Shown: piece after piece, positions 23,244-36,429 of the stretch
How positions within the stretch are numbered: position 1 is the first letter of the stretch
Layout: each line of letters opens with the position of its first letter
NCBI GenBank assembly: GCA_037893245.1
Contig: JBAIAA010000735.1
Location: 124,001 to 188,000 of the forward strand
Source of the DNA: Crossaster papposus
Taxonomy: Eukaryota > Echinodermata > Asteroidea > Velatida > Solasteridae
DNA: 64,000 bases
Reading direction: 5' to 3'
Program-made: the position numbers and the translations under genes
The notes under the pieces: model-generated
What the model was told of the DNA's origin: nothing
What the model saw: only the letters and a program-made list of their open reading frames with translations
The model's database searches: none

Positions 23244-24776
23244 ACAAGTTTTTGGTATGACATGAGGTACTCGACTCGGAGTGACAAAGTAGACACTTTC
23301 TTGGTCAGTACCGAGAGTTTGGTTGACCACAACCTCGGTCTGCTCAGGATAATTATTTCCTTGAAAGTGATTTCATTTAGATTACAAACAGTTACGCAGA
23401 GTGGTGCAGTGGGAAGCGTGATGGGCCCATAACCCAGAGGCCCGAGGACCAAAACCTCGCTCTGCTAAAGAGGTATTTTTGCTTCACTGTTATTCAAATT
23501 TAATAATTATTTTAGAATGTTTTTAGAATGTCTGCTTTTATTTTGTTTGTTGTTTTTCTAAATTTACATGAGGCATGGTGGCGCAGTGGAAGCTTGCTGG
23601 GCCTATAACCCAGAGTGCCGAGGATCAAAACCTCGTTCTGCTGCTAATAAGTTTTTGGTATGACTTGAAGTACTCGACTCAGAGTGACAAAGTAGACCCT
23701 TTCTTGGTCAGTAACCGAGAGTTCGGATGATCACAACCTCGGTCTGCTCAGGATAATTTTGTATTTGATAGGGATTTCATTTTCATTAAAAATAGTTACG
23801 CAGAGTAGTGCAGCGGGAGCGTGATGGGCCCATAGCCCAGAGGTCCGAGGACCAAAACCTCGCTTTGCTAACTATGTATTTTTGCTTCACTGTCATTCAA
23901 ATTTAATAATTATTTTAGAATGTTTTTAGAATGTCTGCTTTTATTTTGTTTGTTGTTTTTCTAAATTTACATGAGGCATGGTGGCGCAGTGGAAGCTTGC
24001 TGGGCCTATAACCCAGAGTGCCGAGGATCAAAACCTCGTTCTGCTGCTAATAAGTTTCTGGTATGACTTGAAGTACTCGACTCGGAGTGACAAAGTAGAC
24101 ACTTTCTTGGTCAGTACCCGAGAGTTTGGTTGACCACAACCTCGGTCTGCTCAGGATAATTATTTCCTTGAAAGTGATTTCATTTTCATTACAAATTACG
24201 CAGAGTGGTGCAGTGGGAAGCGTGATGGGCCCATAACCCAGAGGCCCGAGGACCGAAACCTCGCTCTGCTAAAGAGGTATTTTTGCTTCACTGTTATTCA
24301 AATTTAATAATTATTTTAGAATGTTTTTAGAATGTCTGCTTTTATTTTGTTTGTTGTTTTTCTAAATTTACATGAGGCATGGTGGCGCAGTGGAAGCTTG
24401 CTGGGCCTATAACCCAGAGTGCCGAGGATCAAAACCTCGTTCTGCTGCTAATAAGTTTTTGGTATGACTTGAAGTACTCGACTCAGAGTGACAAAGTAGA
24501 CCCTTTCTTGGTCAGTAACCGAGAGTTCGGATGATCACAACCTCGGTCTGCTCAGGATAATTTTGTATTTGATAGGGATTTCATTTTCATTAAAAATAGT
24601 TACGCAGAGTAGTGCAGCGGGAGCGTGATGGGCCCATAGCCCAGAGGTCCGAGGACCAAAACCTTGCTTTTCTAACTAGGTATTTTTGCTTCACTGCTAT
24701 TCACATTTAATAAATATTGTAGAATGTTTTTAGAATGTCTGCTTTCATTTTGTTTGCATTTTCTAAATTTACATGA

Positions 24777-24848
24777 GGCATAGTGGCGCAGTTGAAGCGT
24801 GCTGGGCCCATAACCCAGAGGTCCGAGGATCGAAACCTCGCTCTGCTA
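24777..24848 (+). tRNA. A-type tRNA-iMet(CAU)-like copy, terminator broken
   Basis: tRNA part matches the reference, but the downstream T5 is changed to TTTATTC, so no T4 run follows directly. Confidence 0.7.
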
Positions 24849-25580
24849 ACAAGTTTATTCGGTATGACATGAGGTACTCGACTCGGAGTGACAAAGTAGA
24901 CACTTTCTTGGTCAGTACCCGAGAGTTTGGTTGACCACAACCTCGGTCTGCTCAGGATAATTATTTCCTTGAAAGTGATTTCATTTTCATTACAAATAGT
25001 TACGCAGAGTGGTGCAGTAGGAAGCGTGATGGGCCCATAACCCAGAGGCCCGAGGACCAAAACCTCGCTCTGCTAAAGAGGTATTTTTGCTTCACTGTTA
25101 TTCAAATTTAATAATTATTTTAGAATGTTTATAGAATGTCTGCTTTTATTTTGTTTGTTGTTTTTCTAAATTTACATGAGGCATGGTGGCGCAGTGGAAG
25201 CTTGCTGGGCCTATAACCCAGAGTGCCGAAGATCAAAACCTCGTTCTGCTGCTAATAAGTTTTTGGTATGACTTGAAGTACTCGACTAAGAGTGACAAAG
25301 TAGACCCTTTCTTGGTCAGTAACCGAGAGTTCGGATGATCACAACCTCGGTCTGCTCAGGATAATTTTGTATTTGATAGGGATTTCATTTTCATTAAAAA
25401 TAGTTACGCAGAGTAGTGCAGCGGGAGCGTGATGGGCCCATAGCCCAGAGGTCCGAGGACCAAAACCTTGCTTTTCTAACTAGGTATTTTTGCTTCACTG
25501 CTATTCACATTTAATAAATATTGTAGAATGTTTTTAGAATGTCTGCTTTCATTTTGTTTGCATTTTCTAAATTTACATGA

Positions 25581-25652
25581 GGCATAGTGGCGCAGTTGAA
25601 GCGTGCTGGGCCCATAACCCAGAGGTCCGAGGATCGAAACCTCGCTCTGCTA
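25581..25652 (+). tRNA. A-type tRNA-iMet(CAU)-like copy
   Basis: Matches the reference; last A copy before the B-C-only stretch. Confidence 0.7.
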
Positions 25653-25799
25653 ACAAGTTTTTGGTATGACATGAGGTACTCGACTCGGAGTGACAAAGTA
25701 GACATTTTCTTGGTCAGTACCCGAGAGTTTGGTTGACCACAACCTCGGTCTGCTCAGGATAATTATTTCCTTGAAAGTGATTTCATTTTCATTACAAAT

Positions 25800-27250
25800 T
25801 ACGCAGAGTGGTGCAGTGGGAAGCGTGATGGGCCCATAACCCAGAGACCCGAGGACCGAAACCTCGCTCTGCTAAAGAGGTATTTTTGCTTCACTGTTAT
25901 TCAAATTTAATAATTATTTTAGAATGTTTTTAGAATGTCTGCTTTTATTTTGTTCGTTGTTTTTCTAAATTTACATGAGGCATGGTGGCGCAGTGGAAGC
26001 TTGCTGGGCCTATAACCCAGAGTGCCGAGGATCAAAACCTCGTTCTGCTGCTAATAAGTTTCTGGTATGACTTGAAGTACTCGACTCGGAGTGACAAAGT
26101 AGACACTTTCTTGGTCAGTACCCGAGAGTTTGGTTGACCACAACCTCGGTCTGCTCAGGATAATTATTTCCTTGAAAGTAATTTCATTTTCATTACAAAT
26201 TACGCAGAGTGGTGCAGTGGGAAGCGTGATGGGCCCATAACCCAGAGACCCGAGGACCGAAACCTCGCTCTGCTAAAGAGGTATTTTTGCTTCACTGTTA
26301 TTCAAATTTAATAATTATTTTAGAATGTTTTTAGAATGTCTGCTTTTATTTTGTTCGTTGTTTTTCTAAATTTACATGAGGCATGGTGGCGCAGTGGAAG
26401 CTTGCTGGGCCTATAACCCAGAGTGCCGAGGATCAAAACCTCGTTCTGCTGCTAATAAGTTTCTGGTATGACTTGAAGTACTCGACTCGGAGTGACAAAG
26501 TAGACACTTTCTTGGTCAGTACCCGAGAGTTTGGTTGACCACAACCTCGGTCTGCTCAGGATAATTATTTCCTTGAAAGTGATTTCATTTTCATTACAAA
26601 TTACGCAGAGTGGTGCAGTGGGAAGCGTGATGGGCCCATAACCCAGAGACCCGAGGACCGAAACCTCGCTCTGCTAAAGAGGTATTTTTGCTTCACTGTT
26701 ATTCAAATTTAATAATTATTTTAGAATGTTTTTAGAATGTCTGCTTTTATTTTGTTCGTTGTTTTTCTAAATTTACATGAGGCATGGTGGCGCAGTGGAA
26801 GCTTGCTGGGCCTATAACCCAGAGTGCCGAGGATCAAAACCTCGTTCTGCTGCTAATAAGTTTCTGGTATGACTTGAAGTACTCGACTCGGAGTGACAAA
26901 GTAGACACTTTCTTGGTCAGTACCCGAGAGTTTGGTTGACCACAACCTCGGTCTGCTCAGGATAATTATTTCCTTGAAAGTGATTTCATTTTCATTACAA
27001 ATTACGCAGAGTGGTGCAGTGGGAAGCGTGATGGGCCCATAACCCAGAGACCCGAGGACCGAAACCTCGCTCTGCTAAAGAGGTATTTTTGCTTCACTGT
27101 TATTCAAATTTAATAATTATTTTAGAATGTTTTTAGAATGTCTGCTTTTATTTTGTTCGTTGTTTTTCTAAATTTACATGAGGCATGGTGGCGCAGTGGA
27201 AGCTTGCTGGGCCTATAACCCAGAGTGCCGAGGATCAAAACTTCGTTCTG
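25800..27250 (+). repeat. B-C half-units repeated alone at 401-bp period
   Basis: Four near-identical R1-B-C half-units follow one another, with B starting near 25802, 26203, 26604 and 27005, without the alternate R2-D-A half. They share GAGACCCG in B, TTCGTTG in the B-C spacer, a TTTCTGG form after C (which breaks the T5 run to T3), and a 4-bp loss before B giving ACAAATTACG. A local return to simple 401-bp repetition by unequal exchange. Confidence 0.85.
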
Positions 27251-27582
27251 CTGCTAATAAGTTTTTGGTATGACTTGAAGTACTCGACTCAGAGTGACAA
27301 AGTAGACCCTTTCTTGGTCAGTAACCGAGAGTTCGGATGATCACAACCTCGGTCTGCTCAGGATAATGTTGTATTTGATAGGGATTTCATTTTCATTAAA
27401 AATAGTTACGCAGAGTAGTGCAGCGGGAGCGTGATGGGCCCATAGCCCAGAGTTCCGAGGACCAAAACCTCGCTTTGCTAACTAGGTATTTTTGCTTCAC
27501 TGCTATTCACATTTAATAAATATTGTAGAATGTTTTTATAATGTCTGCTTACATTTTGTTTGCATTTTCTAAATTTACATGA

Positions 27583-27654
27583 GGCATAGTGGCGCAGTTG
27601 AAGCGTGCTGGGCCCATAACCCAGAGGTCCGAGGATCGAAACCTCGCTCTGCTA
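27583..27654 (+). tRNA. A-type tRNA-iMet(CAU)-like copy
   Basis: Matches the reference A copy; next A after the B-C-only stretch. Confidence 0.7.
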
Positions 27655-28384
27655 ACAAGTTTTTGGTATGACATGAGGTACTCGACTCGGAGTGACAAAG
27701 TAGACACTTTCTTGGTCAGTACCCGAGAGTTTGGTTGACCACAACCTCGGTCTGCTCAGGATAATTATTTCCTTGAAAGTGATTTCATTTAGATTACAAA
27801 CAGTTACGCAGAGTGATGCAGTGGGAAGCGTGATGGGCCCATAACCCAGAGGCCCGAGGACCAAAACCTCGCTCTGCTAAAGAGGTATTTTTGCTTCACT
27901 GTTATTCAAATTTAATAAATATTTTAGAATGTTTTTAGAATGTCTGCTTTTATTTTGTTTGTTGTTTTTCTAAATTTACATGAGGCATGGTGGCGCAGTG
28001 GAAGCTTGCTGGGCCTATAACCCAGAGTGCCGAGGATCAAAACCTCGTTCTGCTGCTAATAAGTTTCTGGTATGACTTGAAGTACTCGACTCGGAGTGAC
28101 AAAGTAGACCCTTTCTTGGTCAGTAACCGAGAGTTCGGATGATCACAACCTCGGTCTGCTCAGGATAATTTTGTATTTGATAGGGATTTCATTTTCATTA
28201 AAAATAGTTACGCAGAGTAGTGCAGCCGGAGCGTGATGGGCCCATAGCCCAGAGGTCCGAGGACCAAAACCTCGCTTTGCTAACTAGGTATTTTTGCTTC
28301 ACTGCTATTCACATTTAATAAATATTGTAGAATGGTTTTAGAATGTCTGCTTTCATTTTGTTTGCATTTTCTAAATTTACATGA

Positions 28385-28456
28385 GGCATAGTGGCGCAGT
28401 TGAAGCGTGCTGGGCCCATAACCCAGAGGTCCGAAGATCGAAACCTCGCTCTGCTA
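28385..28456 (+). tRNA. A-type tRNA-Met(CAU)-like copy, variant
   Basis: G52 to A gives an A/C mismatch in the T stem. It is followed by R2 and D rather than by R1 and B. Confidence 0.6.
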
Positions 28457-28608
28457 ACAAGTTTTTGGTATGACTTGAAGTACTCGACTCAGAGTGACAA
28501 AGTAGACCCTTTCTTGGTCAGTAACCGAGAGTTCGGATGATCACAACCTCGGTCTGCTCAGGATAATTTTGTATTTGATAGGGATTTCATTTTCATTAAA
28601 AATAGTTA

Positions 28609-28680
28609 CGCAGAGTAGTGCAGCGGGAGCGTGATGGGCCCATAACCCAGAGGTCCGAGGACCAAAACCTTGCTCTGCTA
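28609..28680 (+). tRNA. D/A hybrid tRNA-Met(CAU)-like module
   Basis: The 5' part and T loop are D-type; the 3' end and the following flank (ACAAG then T5) are A-type. The crossover lies in the shared T-stem/acceptor sequence. 64 is T, as in many animal iMet genes. Confidence 0.65.
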
Positions 28681-29409
28681 ACAAGTTTTTGGTATGACAT
28701 GAGGTACTCGACTCGGAGTGACAAAGTAGACACTTTCTTGGTCAGTAACCGAGAGTTTGGTTGACCACAACCTCGGTCTGCTCAGGATAATTATTTCTTT
28801 GAAAGTGATTTCATTTTCATTACAAATAGTTACGCAGAGTGGTCCAGTGGGAGCGTGATGGGCCCATAACCCAGAGGCCCGAGGACCGAAACCTCGCTCT
28901 GCTAAAGAGGTATTTTTGCTTCACTGTTATTGAAATTTAATAAATATTTTAGAATGTTTTTAGAATGTCTGCTTTTATTTTGTTTGTTGTTTTTCTAAAT
29001 TTACATGAGGCATGGTGGCGCAGTGGAAGCTTGCTGGGCCTATAACCCAAAGTGCCGAGGATCAAAACCTCGTTCTGCTGCTAACAAGTTTTTGGTATGA
29101 CATGAGGTACTCGACTCGGAGTGACAAAGTAGACCCTTTCTTGGTCAGTAACCGAGAGTTCGGATGATCACAACCTCGGTCTGCTCAGGATAATTTTGTA
29201 TTTGATAGGGATTTCATTTTCATTAAAAATAGTTACGCAGAGTAGTGCAGCGGGAGCGTGATGGGCCCATAGCCCAGAGGTCCGAGGACCAAAACCTCGC
29301 TTTGCTAACTAGGTATTTTTGCTTCACTGCTATTCACATTTAATAAATATTGTAGAATGTTTTTAGAATGTCTGCTTTCATTTTGTTTGCATTTTCTAAA
29401 TTTACATGA

Positions 29410-29481
29410 GGCATAGTGGCGCAGTTGAAGCGTGCTGGGCCCATAACCCAGAGGTCCGAAGATCGAAACCTCGCTCTGCTA
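29410..29481 (+). tRNA. A-type tRNA-Met(CAU)-like copy, variant
   Basis: Has G52 to A, like the copy at 28385, and is likewise followed by R2. Confidence 0.6.
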
Positions 29482-29633
29482 ACAAGTTTTTGGTATGACT
29501 TGAAGTACTCGACTCAGAGTGACAAAGTAGACCCTTTCTTGGTCAGTAACCGAGAGTTCGGATGATCACAACCTCGGTCTGCTCAGGATAATTTTGTATT
29601 TGATAGGGATTTCATTTTCATTAAAAATAGTTA

Positions 29634-29705
29634 CGCAGAGTAGTGCAGCGGGAGCGTGATGGGCCCATAACCCAGAGGTCCGAGGACCAAAACCTCGCTC
29701 TGCTA
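29634..29705 (+). tRNA. D/A hybrid tRNA-Met(CAU)-like module
   Basis: Second D-to-A hybrid, 1,025 bp after the first, with the same crossover zone but C at 64. Confidence 0.65.
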
Positions 29706-30434
29706 ACAAGTTTTTGGTATGACATGAGGTACTCGACTCGGAGTGACAAAGTAGACACTTTCTTGGTCAGTACCCGAGAGTTTGGTTGACCACAACCTCG
29801 GTCTGCTCAGGATAATTATTTCTTTGAAAGTGATTTCATTTTCATTACAAATAGTTACGCAGAGTGGTGCAGTGGGAGCGTGATGGGCCCATAACCCAGA
29901 GGCCCGAGGACCGAAACCTCGCTCTGCTAAAGAGGTATTTTTGCTTCACTGTTATTCAAATTTAATAAATATTTTAGAATGTTTTTAGAATGTCTGCTTT
30001 TATTTTGTTTGTTGTTTTTCTAAATTTACATGAGGCATGGTGGCGCAGTGGAAGCTTGCTGGGCCTATAACCCAGAGTGCCGAGGATCAAAACCTCGTTC
30101 TGCTGCTAATAAGTTTTTGGTATGACTTGAAGTACTCGACTCAGAGTGACAAAGTAGACCCTTTCTTGGTCAGTAACCGAGAGTTCGGATGATCACAACC
30201 TCGGTCTGCTCAGGATAATTTTGTATTTGAAAGTGATTTCATTTTCATTACAAATAGTTACGCAAAGTGGTGCAGTGGGAGCGTGATGGGCCCATAACCC
30301 AGAGGCCCGAGAACCGAAACCTAGCTCTGCTAAAGAGGTATTTTTGCTTCACTGTTATTCAAATTTAATAAATATTGTAGAATGTTTTTAGAATGTTTGC
30401 TTTCATTTTGTTTGAATTCTCTAAATTTACATGA

Positions 30435-30506
30435 GGCATAGTGGCGCAGTTGAAGCGTGCTGGGCCCATAACCCAGAGGTCCGAGGATCGAAACCTCGCT
30501 CTGCTA
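30435..30506 (+). tRNA. A-type tRNA-iMet(CAU)-like copy
   Basis: tRNA part matches the reference; it follows a B-type 5' spacer, so the half-unit phase is broken here. Confidence 0.7.
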
Positions 30507-30832
30507 ACAAGTTTTTGGTATGACATGAGGTACTCGACTCGGAGTGACAAAGTAGACACTTTCTTGGTCAGTACCCGAGAGTTTGGTTGACCACAACCTC
30601 GGTCTGCTCAGGATAATTATTTCCATGAAAGTGATTTCATTTTCATTACAAATAGTTACGCAGAGTGGTGCAGTGGGAGCGTGATGGGCCCATAACCCAG
30701 AGCCTCGAGGACCGAAACCTCGCTTTGCTAACTAGGTATTTTTGCTTCACTGCTATTCACATTTAATAAATATTGTAGAATGTTTTTAGAATGTCTGCTT
30801 TCATTTTGTTTGCATTTTCTAAATTTACATGA

Positions 30833-30904
30833 GGCATAGTGGCGCAGTTGAAGCGTGCTGGGCCCATAACCCAGAGGTCCGAAGATCGAAACCTCGCTCT
30901 GCTA
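30833..30904 (+). tRNA. A-type tRNA-Met(CAU)-like copy, variant
   Basis: G52 to A in the T stem; 398 bp after the previous A copy and followed by R2. Confidence 0.6.
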
Positions 30905-31230
30905 ACAAGTTTTTGGTATGACTTGAAGTACTCGACTCAGAGTGACAAAGTATACCCTTTCTTGGTCAGTAACCGAGAGTTCGGATGATCACAACCTCGG
31001 TCTGCTCAGGATAATTTTGTATTTGATAGGGATTTCATTTTCATTAAAAATAGTTACGCAGAGTAGTGCAGCGGGAGCGTGATGGGCCCATAACCCAGAG
31101 GTCCGAGGACCAAAACCTCGCTTTGCTAACGAGGTATTTTTGCTTCACTGCTATTCACATTTAATAAATATTGTAGAATGTTTTTAGAATGTCTGCTTTC
31201 ATTTTGTTTGCATTTTCTAAATTTACATGA

Positions 31231-31302
31231 GGCATAGTGGCGCAGTTGAAGCGTGCTGGGCCCATAACCCAGAGGTCCGAGGATCGAAACCTTGCTCTGC
31301 TA
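31231..31302 (+). tRNA. A-type tRNA-iMet(CAU)-like copy
   Basis: C64 to T, which keeps a G-U pair and restores the form seen in many animal iMet genes. Confidence 0.7.
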
Positions 31303-32012
31303 ACAAGTTTTTGGTATGACATGAGGTACTCGACTCGGAGTGACAAAGTAGACACTTTCTTGGTCAGTACCCGAGAGTTTGGTTGACCACAACCTCGGTC
31401 TGCTCAGGATAATTATTTCTTTGAAAGTGATTTCATTTTCATTACAAATAGTTACGCAGAGTGGTGCAGTGGGAGCGTGATGGGCCCATAACCCAGAGGC
31501 CCGAGGACCGAAACCTCGCTCTGCTAAAGAGGTATTTTTGCTTCACTGTTATTCAAATTTAATAAATATTTTAGAATGTTTTTAGAATGTCTGCTTTTAT
31601 TTTGTTTGTTGTTTTTCTAAATTTACATGAGGCATGGTGGCGCAGTGGAAGCTTGCTGGGCCTATAACCCAGAGTGCCGAGAATCAAAACCTTGTTCTGC
31701 TGCTAATAAGTACTCGACTCAGAGTGGCAAAGTAGACCCTTTCTTGGTCAGTAACCGAGAGTTCGGATGATCACAACCTCGGTCTGCTCAGGATAATTTT
31801 GTATTTGATAGGGATTTCATTTTCATTAAAAATAGTTACGCAGAGTAGTGCAGCGGGAGCGTGATGGGCCCATAACCCAGAGGTCCGAGGACCAAAACCT
31901 CGCTTTGCTAACGAGGTATTTTTGCTTCACTGCTATTCACATTTAATAAATATTGTAGAATGTTTTTAGATTGTCTGCTTTCATTTTGTTTGCATTTTCT
32001 AAATTTACATGA

Positions 32013-32084
32013 GGCATAGTGGCGCAGTTGAAGCGTGCTGGGCCAATAACCCAGAGGTCCGAGGATCGAAACCTCGCTCTGCTA
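32013..32084 (+). tRNA. A-type module with AAU anticodon
   Basis: Loop CCAATAA, so CAU has become AAU (Ile-type) with C33 kept. Otherwise like the reference. Same change at 49865, 53795, 54577 and 55359. Confidence 0.6.
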
Positions 32085-32813
32085 ACAAGTTTTTGGTATG
32101 ACATGAGGTACTCGACTCGGAGTGACAAAGTAGACACTTTCTTGGTCAGTACCCGAGAGTTTGGTTGACCACAACCTCGGTCTGCTCAGGATAATTATTT
32201 CCTTGAAAGTGATTTCATTTTCATTACAAATAGTTACGCAGAGTGGTGCAGTGGGAGCGTGATGGGCCCATAACCCAGAGGCCCGAGGACCGAAACCTCG
32301 CTCTGCTAAAGAGGTATTTTTGCTTCACTGTTATTCAAATTTAATAAATATTTTAGAATGTTTTTAGAATGTCTGCTTTTATTTTGTTTGTTGTTTTTCT
32401 AAATTTACATGAGGCATGGTGGCGCAGTGGAAGCTTGCTGGGCCTATAACCCAGAGTGCCAAGGATCAAAACCTCGTTCTGCTGCTAATAAGTTTTTGGT
32501 ATGACTTGAAGTACTCGACTCAGAGTGACAAAGTAGACCCTTTCTTGGTCAGTAACCGAGAGTTCGGATGATCACAACCTCGGTCTGCTCAGGATAATTT
32601 TGTATTTGATAGGGATTTCATTTTCATTAAAAATAGTTACGCAGAGAAGTGCAGCGGGAGCGTGATGGGCCCATAGCCCAGAGGTCCGAGGACCAAAACC
32701 TCGCTTTGCTAACTAGGTATTTTTGCTTCACTGCTATTCACATTTAATAAATATTGTAGAATGTTTTTAGAATGTCTGCTTTCATTTTGTTTGCATTTTC
32801 TAAATTTACATGA

Positions 32814-32885
32814 GGCATAGTGGCGCAGTTGAAGCGTGCTGGGCCCATAACCCAGAGGTCCGAGGATCAAAACCTCGTTCTGCTG
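32814..32885 (+). tRNA. A/C hybrid tRNA-Met(CAU)-like module
   Basis: Starts as A with CAU and the A variable loop; from the T loop on it is C-type (ATCAAAA, G discriminator, C-type flank and R2). Repeated at 33619. Confidence 0.65.
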
Positions 32886-33618
32886 CTAATAAGTTTTTGG
32901 TATGACTTGAAGTACTCGACTCAGAGTGACAAAGTAGACCCTTTCTTGGTCAGTAACCGAGAGTTCGGATGATCACAACCTCGGTCTGCTCAGGATAATT
33001 ATTTCCTTGAAAGTGATTTCATTTTCATTACAAATAGTTACGCAGAGTGGTGCAGTGGGAAGCGTGATGGGCCCATAACCCAGAGGCCCGAGGACCGAAA
33101 CCTCGCTCTGCTAAACAGGTATTATTGCTTCACTGTTATTCAAATTTAATAATTATTTTAGAATGTTTTTAGAATGTCTGCTTTTATTTTGTTTGTTGTT
33201 TTTCTAAATTTACATGAGGCATGGTGGCGCAGTGGAAGCTTGCTGGGCCTATAACCCAGAGTGCCGAGGATCAAAACCTCGTTCTGCTGCTAATAAGTTT
33301 TTGGTATGACTTGAAGTACTCGACTCAGAGTGACAAAGTAGACCCTTTCTTAGTCAGTAACCGAGAGTTCGGATGATCACAACCTCGGTCTGCTCAGGAT
33401 AATTTTGTATTTGATAGGGATTTCATTTTCATTAAAAATAGTTACGCAGAGTAGTGCAGCGGGAGCGTGATGGGCCCATAGCCCAGAGGTCCGAGGACCA
33501 AAACCTCGCTTTGCTAACTAGGTATTTTTGCTTCACTGCTATTCACATTTAATAAATATTGTAGAATGTTTTTAGAATGTCTGCTTTCATTTTGTTTGCA
33601 TTTTCTAAATTTACATGA

Positions 33619-33690
33619 GGCATAGTGGCGCAGTTGAAGCGTGCTGGGCCCATAACCCAGAGGTCCGAGGATCAAAACCTCGTTCTGCTG
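33619..33690 (+). tRNA. A/C hybrid tRNA-Met(CAU)-like module
   Basis: Same hybrid as 32814-32885, 805 bp downstream; the surrounding unit was duplicated as a whole. Confidence 0.65.
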
Positions 33691-34423
33691 CTAATAAGTT
33701 TTTGGTATGACTTGAAGTACTCGACTCAGAGTGACAAAGTAGACCCTTTCTTGGTCAGTAACCGAGAGTTCGGATGATCACAACCTCGGTCTGCTCAGGA
33801 TAATTATTTCCTTGAAAGTGATTTCATTTTCATTACAAATAGTTACGCAGAGTGGTGCAGTGGGAAGCGTGATGGGCCCATAACCCAGAGGCCCGAGGAC
33901 CGAAACCTCGCTCTGCTAAACAGGTATTATTGCTTCACTGTTATTCAAATTTAATAATTATTTTAGAATGTTTTTAGAATGTCTGCTTTTATTTTGTTTG
34001 TTGTTTTTCTAAATTTACATGAGGCATGGTGGCGCAGTGGAAGCTTGCTGGGCCTATAACCCAGAGTGCCGAGGATCAAAACCTCGTTCTGCTGCTAATA
34101 AGTTTTTGGTATGACTTGAAGTACTCGACTCAGAGTGACAAAGTAGACCCTTTCTTAGTCAGTAACCGAGAGTTCGGATGATCACAACCTCGGTCTGCTC
34201 AGGATAATTTTGTATTTGATAGGGATTTCATTTTCATTAAAAATAGTTACGCAGAGTAGTGCAGCGGGAGCGTGATGGGCCCATAGCCCAGAGGTCCGAG
34301 GACCAAAACCTCGCTTTGCTAACTAGGTATTTTTGCTTCACTGCTATTCACATTTAATAAATATTGTAGAATGTTTTTAGAATGTCTGATTTCATTTTGT
34401 TTGCATTTTCTAAATTTACATGA

Positions 34424-34495
34424 GGCATAGTGGCGCAGTTGAAGCGTGCTGGGCCCATAACCCAGAGGTCCGAGGATCGAAACCTCGCTCTGCTA
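34424..34495 (+). tRNA. A-type tRNA-iMet(CAU)-like copy
   Basis: Matches the reference A copy. Confidence 0.7.
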
Positions 34496-35225
34496 ACAAG
34501 TTTTTGGTATGACATGAGGTACTCGACTCGGAGTGACAAAGTAGACACTTTCTTGGTCAGTACACGAGAGTTTGGTTGACCACAACCTCGGTCTGCTCAG
34601 GATAATTATTTCCTTGAAAGTGATTTCATTTTCATTACAAATAGTTACGCAGAGTGGTGCAGTTGGAAGCGTGATGGGCCCATAACCCAGAGGCCCGAGG
34701 ACCGAAACCTTGCTCTGCTAAAGAGGTATTTTTGCTTCACTGTTATTCAAATTTAATAATTATTTTAGAATATTTTTATAATGTCTGCTTTTATTTTGTT
34801 TGTTGTTTTTCTAAATTTACATGAGGCATGGTGGCGCAGTGGAAGCTTGCTGGGCCTATAACCCAGAGTGCCGAGGATCAAAACCTCGTTCTGCTGCTAA
34901 TAAGTTTTTGGTATGACTTGAAGTACTCGACTCAGAGTGACAAAGTAGACCCTTTCTTGGTCAGTAACCGAGAGTTCGGATGATCACAACCTCGGTCTGC
35001 TCAGGATAATTTTGTATTTGATAGGGATTTCATTTTCATTAAAAATAGTTACGCAGAGTAGTGTAGCGGGAGCGTGATGGGCCCATAGCCCAGAGGTCCG
35101 AGGACCAAAACCTCGCTTTGCTAACTAGGTATTTTTGCTTCACTGCTATTCACATTTAATAAATATTGTAGAATGTTTTTAGAATGTCTGCTTTCATTTT
35201 GTTTGCATTTTCTAAATTTACATGA

Positions 35226-35297
35226 GGCATAGTGGCGCAGTTGAAGCGTGCTGGGCCCATAACCCAGAGGTCCGAGGATCGAAACCTCGCTCTGCTA
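35226..35297 (+). tRNA. A-type tRNA-iMet(CAU)-like copy
   Basis: Matches the reference A copy. Confidence 0.7.
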
Positions 35298-36027
35298 ACA
35301 AGTTTTTGGTATGACATGAGGTACTCGACTCGGAGTGACAAAGTAGACACTTTCTTGGTCAGTACCCGAGAGTTTGGTTGACCACAACCTCGGTCTGCTC
35401 AGGATAATTATTTCCTTGAAAGTGATTTCATTTTCATTACAAATAGTTACGCAGAGTAGTGCAGTGGGAAGCGTGATGGGCCCATAACCCAGAGGCCCGA
35501 GGACCGAAACCTCGCTCTGCTAAAGAGGTATTTTTGCTTCACTGTTATTCAAATTTAATAATTATTTTAGAATGGTTTTAGAATGTCTGCTTTTATTTTG
35601 TTTGTTGTTTTTCTAAATTTACATGAGGCATGGTGACGCAGTGGAAGCTTGCTGGGCCTATAACCCAGAGTGCCGAGGATCAAAACCTCGTTCTGCTGCT
35701 AATAAGTTTTTGGTATGACTTGAAGTACTCGACTCAGAGTGACAAACTAGACCCTTTCTTGGTCAGTAACCGAGAGTTCGGATGATCACAACCTCGGTCT
35801 GCTCAGGATAATTTTGTATTTGATAGGGATTTCATTTTCATTAAAAATAGTTACGCAGAGTAGTGCAGCGGGAGCGTGATGGGCCCATAGCCCAGAGGTC
35901 CGAGGACCAAAACCTCGCTTTGCTAACTAGGTATTTTTGCTTCACTGCTATTCACATTTAATAAATATTGTAGAATGTTTTTATAATGTCTGCTTTCCTT
36001 TTGTTTGCATTTTCTAAATTTACATGA

Positions 36028-36099
36028 GGCATAGTGGCGCAGTTGAAGCGTGCTGGGCCCATAACCCAGAGGTCCGAGGATCAAAACCTCGCTCTGCTA
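36028..36099 (+). tRNA. A-type tRNA-Met(CAU)-like copy, variant
   Basis: G57 to A in the T loop; otherwise as the reference. Confidence 0.65.
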
Positions 36100-36429
36100 A
36101 CAAGTTTTTGGTATGACATGAGGTACTCGACTCGGAGTGACAAAGTAGACACTTTCTTGGTCAGTACCCGAGAGTTTGGTTGACCACAACCTCGGTCTGC
36201 TCAGGATAATTATTTCCTTGAAAGTGATTTCATTTTTATTACAAATAGTTACGCAGAGTGGTGCAGTGGGAAGCGTGATGGGCCCATAACCCAGAGGCCC
36301 GAGGACCGAAACCTCGCTCTGCTAAAGAGGTATTTTTGCTTCACTGTTATTCAAATTTAACAATTATTTTAGAATGTTTTTAGAATGTCTGCTTTTATTT
36401 TGTTTGTTGTTTTTCTAAATTTACATGAG

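Noticed and set aside
23102-25060. Longer minus-strand frames of 116-117 codons near 23.1 and 24.7 kb
   Set aside because: Created by one-base indels in R1 or in the A flank that join neighbouring spurious frames.
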